DNA of 64,000 nt. Origin: an uncultured Thalassotalea sp. Its GTDB lineage: Bacteria; Pseudomonadota; Gammaproteobacteria; Enterobacterales; Alteromonadaceae. The notes beneath the pieces were generated by a model. It was not told the origin of the DNA and did not search any database. It saw only the letters and a list, made by a program, of their open reading frames with translations. Location of the stretch: contig CANMZP010000003.1 in NCBI GenBank assembly GCA_947502355.1, forward strand, positions 124,001 through 188,000, read 5' to 3'. The first letter of the stretch is position 1; each line of letters opens with the position of its first letter. The position numbers and the translations under genes were made by a program. Shown in pieces: positions 63,605 to 64,000 of the stretch.

Positions 63605-64000
63605 TTATTTATTACGACCACTTTTTTTCTTCTTCGGTTTGTTTTTACGACCACGACCACGCGCTTCTTTGCGGGCCTCGCGCTCGGCTATTCGTTTCGC
63701 TTCTAGCTCTTCAAAGTAAACATTTTCTTTTTCCACCATTTCAGGTGTTTCAAAGGTGATGTTCCCTAAAGTTTTATCACGGATTTCATTGATAAGAATT
63801 TCAGAGGCTTTGTGAAAATCGACATGACCACCGGCTTTAACACAACCGCGTTTACGGCCAAGTTCTTCAAGAAATTCAACTTCTTGCTCCGGTAATTCAT
63901 CTAAACCATAGCGCTCTTTTAATAGCTCAGGATAAGCGGTTAATAAATATTCTGCGGCAAAGAAGGCAATGTCTTCATGATCAAAAGCGGTATCTTTAAT
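63605..64000 (-). CDS. Ribosome biogenesis GTPase YlqF/RbgA-like, C-terminal part
   Basis: The frame is open to the window edge; about 131 C-terminal residues are visible and the GTPase domain lies outside. The visible part has AFFAAEYLLTAYPELLKERY, EFLEELGRKRGCVKAGGHVD and FHKASEILINEIRDKTLGNI, the typical RbgA C-terminal domain, then a very basic tail (EARGRGRKNKPKKKKSGRNK). RbgA-type GTPases act late in 50S assembly. The HIT gene follows nine bases downstream. Confidence 0.87.
   Translation of the reverse strand: MKDTAFDHEDIAFFAAEYLLTAYPELLKERYGLDELPEQEVEFLEELGRKRGCVKAGGHVDFHKASEILINEIRDKTLGNITFETPEMVEKENVYFEELEAKRIAEREARKEARGRGRKNKPKKKKSGRNK

Overview
The window is a piece of a moderately AT-rich gammaproteobacterial chromosome. 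Gene content and sequence style point to a marine member of the Alteromonadales, most likely Colwelliaceae (Thalassotalea/Colwellia-like). The pointers are PutA, an SO_0444-type metal permease, many proteases and peptidases, msrPQ, an ETF module, and short TAATACCA-type intergenic palindromes. The genus is an inference from general resemblance. No rRNA or tRNA genes, prophage, integron, CRISPR array or complete insertion sequence were seen. The left and right edges cut through putA and ylqF/rbgA.

Layout: 1-5.3 kb has the putA 3' part and a murein-peptide recycling pair (NlpC/P60 endopeptidase plus dipeptide epimerase). 5.4-10.8 kb has an M16 protease lipoprotein, a decayed bile-acid:Na+ symporter remnant, pdxH, a 197-bp inverted-repeat element, a small ORF with CpxR-like boxes, and REP-like repeats. 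10.9-15 kb has ETF-QO divergent from etfBA, then yciH. 15-24.4 kb has an S9 peptidase, an FAH-family enzyme, a TauE permease, TyrR divergent from methionine gamma-lyase, a pseudouridine synthase and msrPQ. 24.5-28.4 kb has an MDR reductase and a DJ-1-like protein divergent from a LysR regulator, then a membrane-anchored glutaredoxin and a DUF2058 protein. 28.5-32.5 kb has pheA with its attenuator and an arsenic operon with an ArsC-ArsR fusion. 32.5-41.4 kb has an RND pump, an AsmA-like protein, an amidohydrolase with an AraC regulator and two small unknown genes. 41.4-45.1 kb has aroF-tyrA with a Tyr-rich leader, then an OmpA-like lipoprotein. 45.2-54.7 kb has rpsP-rimM-trmD-rplS, a DMT transporter, ffh, a Cu/Zn permease, a CcsA-like protein and a CorB-like protein. 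54.8-57 kb is an accessory pocket with a second copy of a dispersed repeat, a ParDE module, REP sequences, a lytic transglycosylase lipoprotein and two orphan terminators. 57-64 kb has gshA, a pseudouridine synthase, an NSS transporter, yajQ, vanZ-panE, a HIT protein and ylqF.

The most coherent regulatory theme is aromatic amino acids, where three devices are readable. The first is a textbook phenylalanine attenuator before pheA, with leader peptide, 1:2 and 2:3 pairings and a terminator; its predicted transcription start falls on the leader AUG. The second is a 20-codon Tyr-rich leader followed at once by a terminator before aroF-tyrA. The third is a TyrR/PhhR protein that keeps the GAFTGA sigma-54 contact motif, with two TyrR boxes and a clean -24/-12 promoter before a divergent methionine gamma-lyase gene.

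Other points for a second look are the arsenic operon (thioredoxin-type arsenate reductase fused to a C-terminal ArsR domain, plus Acr3 and a second CX5R phosphatase), a metal permease whose linker has four Cys-Cys pairs at an exact 12-residue period, and a 130-bp repeat present twice in opposite orientations, each copy supplying the terminator of the gene before it. I did not find a wholly new multi-gene defence or metabolic system.
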